Of a DNA stretch of 64,000 nt, positions 62,494-64,000 are shown one piece after another. Under the pieces are notes generated by a model. It was not told the DNA's origin. It was given only the letters and a program-made list of their open reading frames with translations, and searched no databases. The translations under genes were made by a program, and so were the position numbers. Position 1 is the stretch's first letter; each line of letters begins with the position of its first letter. This stretch comes from Seriola aureovittata (lineage: Eukaryota; Chordata; Actinopteri; Carangiformes; Carangidae): assembly GCF_021018895.1 (NCBI RefSeq), contig NC_079384.1, positions 8,240,140 to 8,304,139 on the forward strand. The letters run 5' to 3'.

Positions 62494-63181
62494 ATGGCCT
62501 TCGCTCTGCCGGTGTGGCTCGCGGTGCAGGAGGAACTCCTCGGACATGGCGCGGCAGACCATGAGCCTCCGAGCTGCTTCGACGATTTCGACGACGAAGC
62601 TTTGTTCCAGATGTTCCACCTCACCAGATCCTGCATCGCTTTCATTACAGATGCTATACGCATCCGCATGAAGACAGTCGTTATGGACAACCCTGAGCTG
62701 CCCGTAGACGCGATGGTCATGGTGGCGCTGAACTATTACGCACACGGAGTCTCCTCCTCTGCCGTGCTGCAGAGACTCGGACTGAGCGAGACGGACTACG
62801 CCGTGGTTGTTATTAGCACAGTCTCCGACGTCATCGCAGGGATGTCCGATCAGTTCATCTCATTCCCACTAACCCGGGACGCCAGAGCCAATGTCGCCTT
62901 CAAGATAGAGAAAATATGTGGGATCCCCAACGTGCTGGGCGTCCTGGCTCCAGCCCACTTCAGGATCAGAACTTCTCCGTATGAGAGGAGCACCTTCAGG
63001 GCTTTTGTCAACAGCTTGAGTTACACGTCGGTCGTGAGCCAGATCATGTGTGACTCCGACGGCAACATACTCAGTGTTGAACATTGTTGCGTGGGCAGCA
63101 CGTTTGAGCAGGAAATGTGGGAGTCGTCGTTCAAAGGGAGGGAGATGGAGAACGAATTGCATGGACCATATTGGGTTGTTG
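62494..63181 (+). CDS. HARBI1-like gene derived from a Harbinger transposase, first coding exon (partial)
   Basis: Codes 229 codons plus one base, then a GTAAGA donor. The rest lies beyond the window. Order and spacing match the HARBI1 family: an N-terminal FDDFDDEALFQMFHL motif (29-43), a helix-turn-helix-like segment (about 70-116), FISFPLTRDARANV (121-134), and the DDE core start GIPNVLGVLAPAHFRI (143-158). HARBI1 has the first catalytic Asp in the block GVVDCIHVAI; here that position is Ala152. The second Asp lies in GSLQDCAV in HARBI1; here the position is Glu205 in GSTFEQEMW. The frame is long, intact, GC-rich and normally spliced, which suggests a domesticated gene that has lost nuclease activity. 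The start Met was chosen as the first Met that opens on the family-like N-terminus. The gene name is not known to me. Confidence 0.7.
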
Positions 63182-64000
63182 GTAAGACATGAAAAAAAAA
63201 AGGAAGATTCAAAAGGCAATTCATGGGAGAGACGCATTTGATCATATGCATAACAATTGTGACAAAATCGGTGACGCTTCACCAGTGTACGTTTTTGCTG
63301 AATTTCTGTGTAACATCAGCCCATTAACACACCCGCATCATCTACTCCAGTAACCACTAAACAACCAACACATGGAGAATCCCCTACTCCTTAAACACAC
63401 AGCGATTTTATTTTTGCTTTTGTTTCTTACAACTTTATGCGATCAACAACAGTGTATGTGAAGTAATACTCAACCGAAGAAAATCTTAACCCCGGTTCCA
63501 CTTACTACCTTTTCCAGACCTTTCAATCATATGTCATAGTCTTCCTCAGCAGACTGGATTTGCTGAGAAAGATGTGGTTGAAATCTCGCTACTAAGTGGG
63601 TCATTGAAAGTTGTTTTTGTTTTTTTAATGAAACTACTGTTTCCAAAGTCAAGAATAAACTTTGACACTCAGTTCTGAAGATTGTCACATTAAATTATGC
63701 AACACCAATACTTATACAATACTAGCATTTTGTCACAGTACCCATGCAGTGCAATCATCATATTTTACAATCACTCCTCTAGCTGGACCCGCTGGTCAGG
63801 GTCTGTTTCCCATCCAACATATACAGTGTAAATGAGAAATGTCAGTTTGGGATTTTTAATAAATTTCTAAAAATGACAAGTATATCCAGTTCAAATTGAC
63901 TCTACAATGCAACGGTGTGTGCAAAAAGTGGAGGGGTGTGAATATTTTCAAAAGGGACGGTAAAGCTGTTCACAGGAAATGATGCACATCCTTTTACTGT
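63182..64000. other. Intron of the HARBI1-like gene
   Basis: AT-rich DNA after the donor at 63182. No acceptor followed by a DDE-type exon (expected GDSGY-like motif) was seen before the window ends. Confidence 0.5.

Noticed and set aside
62494..63181. An active Harbinger transposon
   Set aside because: No terminal inverted repeats were noticed nearby, the first catalytic Asp is replaced, and the frame has a conventional intron next to an unrelated housekeeping gene.

Overview
The window is nuclear DNA from a bony fish, most likely a percomorph teleost. It shows compact split genes with GT-AG introns, long AT-rich intergenic DNA, very frequent (CA)n, (GA)n and poly-G tracts, and dispersed non-coding repeats that I recognise from percomorph genomes. 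No bacterial-style operons, CRISPR arrays or rRNA genes are visible. Exon boundaries were set by hand from splice sites, reading phase and remembered family proteins; no alignment was run.

Layout. (1) About 1-9788: AT-rich DNA with no gene I can support; its right edge should hold the 3' UTR of kcnc3. (2) 9789-39238, minus strand: kcnc3, a Shaw-type voltage-gated potassium channel (Kv3.3). Its four coding exons (38618-39238, 20052-21033, 18549-18743, 9789-9943) join in phase to 650 codons plus stop. The introns are about 8.6, 1.3 and 17.6 kb and are full of simple repeats. A strong acceptor in the 5' UTR (at 39307-39308) implies an upstream non-coding exon, plausibly ending at the donor near 47329. 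(3) About 48-54.8 kb: repeat-rich intergenic DNA. (4) 55866-59004, minus: rexo4, a nucleolar DEDDh 3'-5' exonuclease, eight exons joining to 426 codons plus stop. Two exon-like segments of an unrecognised membrane protein flank it on the same strand (59145-59257 and 54813-55083) in compatible phase. (5) 59909-61432, plus: pigp, a small membrane subunit of the GPI-GlcNAc transferase, four exons joining to 128 codons plus stop. It is divergent from rexo4 across roughly 0.9 kb that should act as a bidirectional promoter. (6) 62494-63181, plus: first coding exon of a HARBI1-like, Harbinger-transposase-derived gene with its first catalytic aspartate replaced by alanine. The rest lies beyond the window.

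The genes are not a pathway: kcnc3 acts in fast-spiking neurons, rexo4 in nucleolar RNA processing or DNA repair, and pigp in GPI-anchor synthesis in the ER. The most interesting points are the probably catalytically dead domesticated Harbinger gene, the possible host gene around rexo4, the C-terminal tail choice of kcnc3, and several perfect or near-perfect hairpins and palindromic mobile elements in non-coding DNA.
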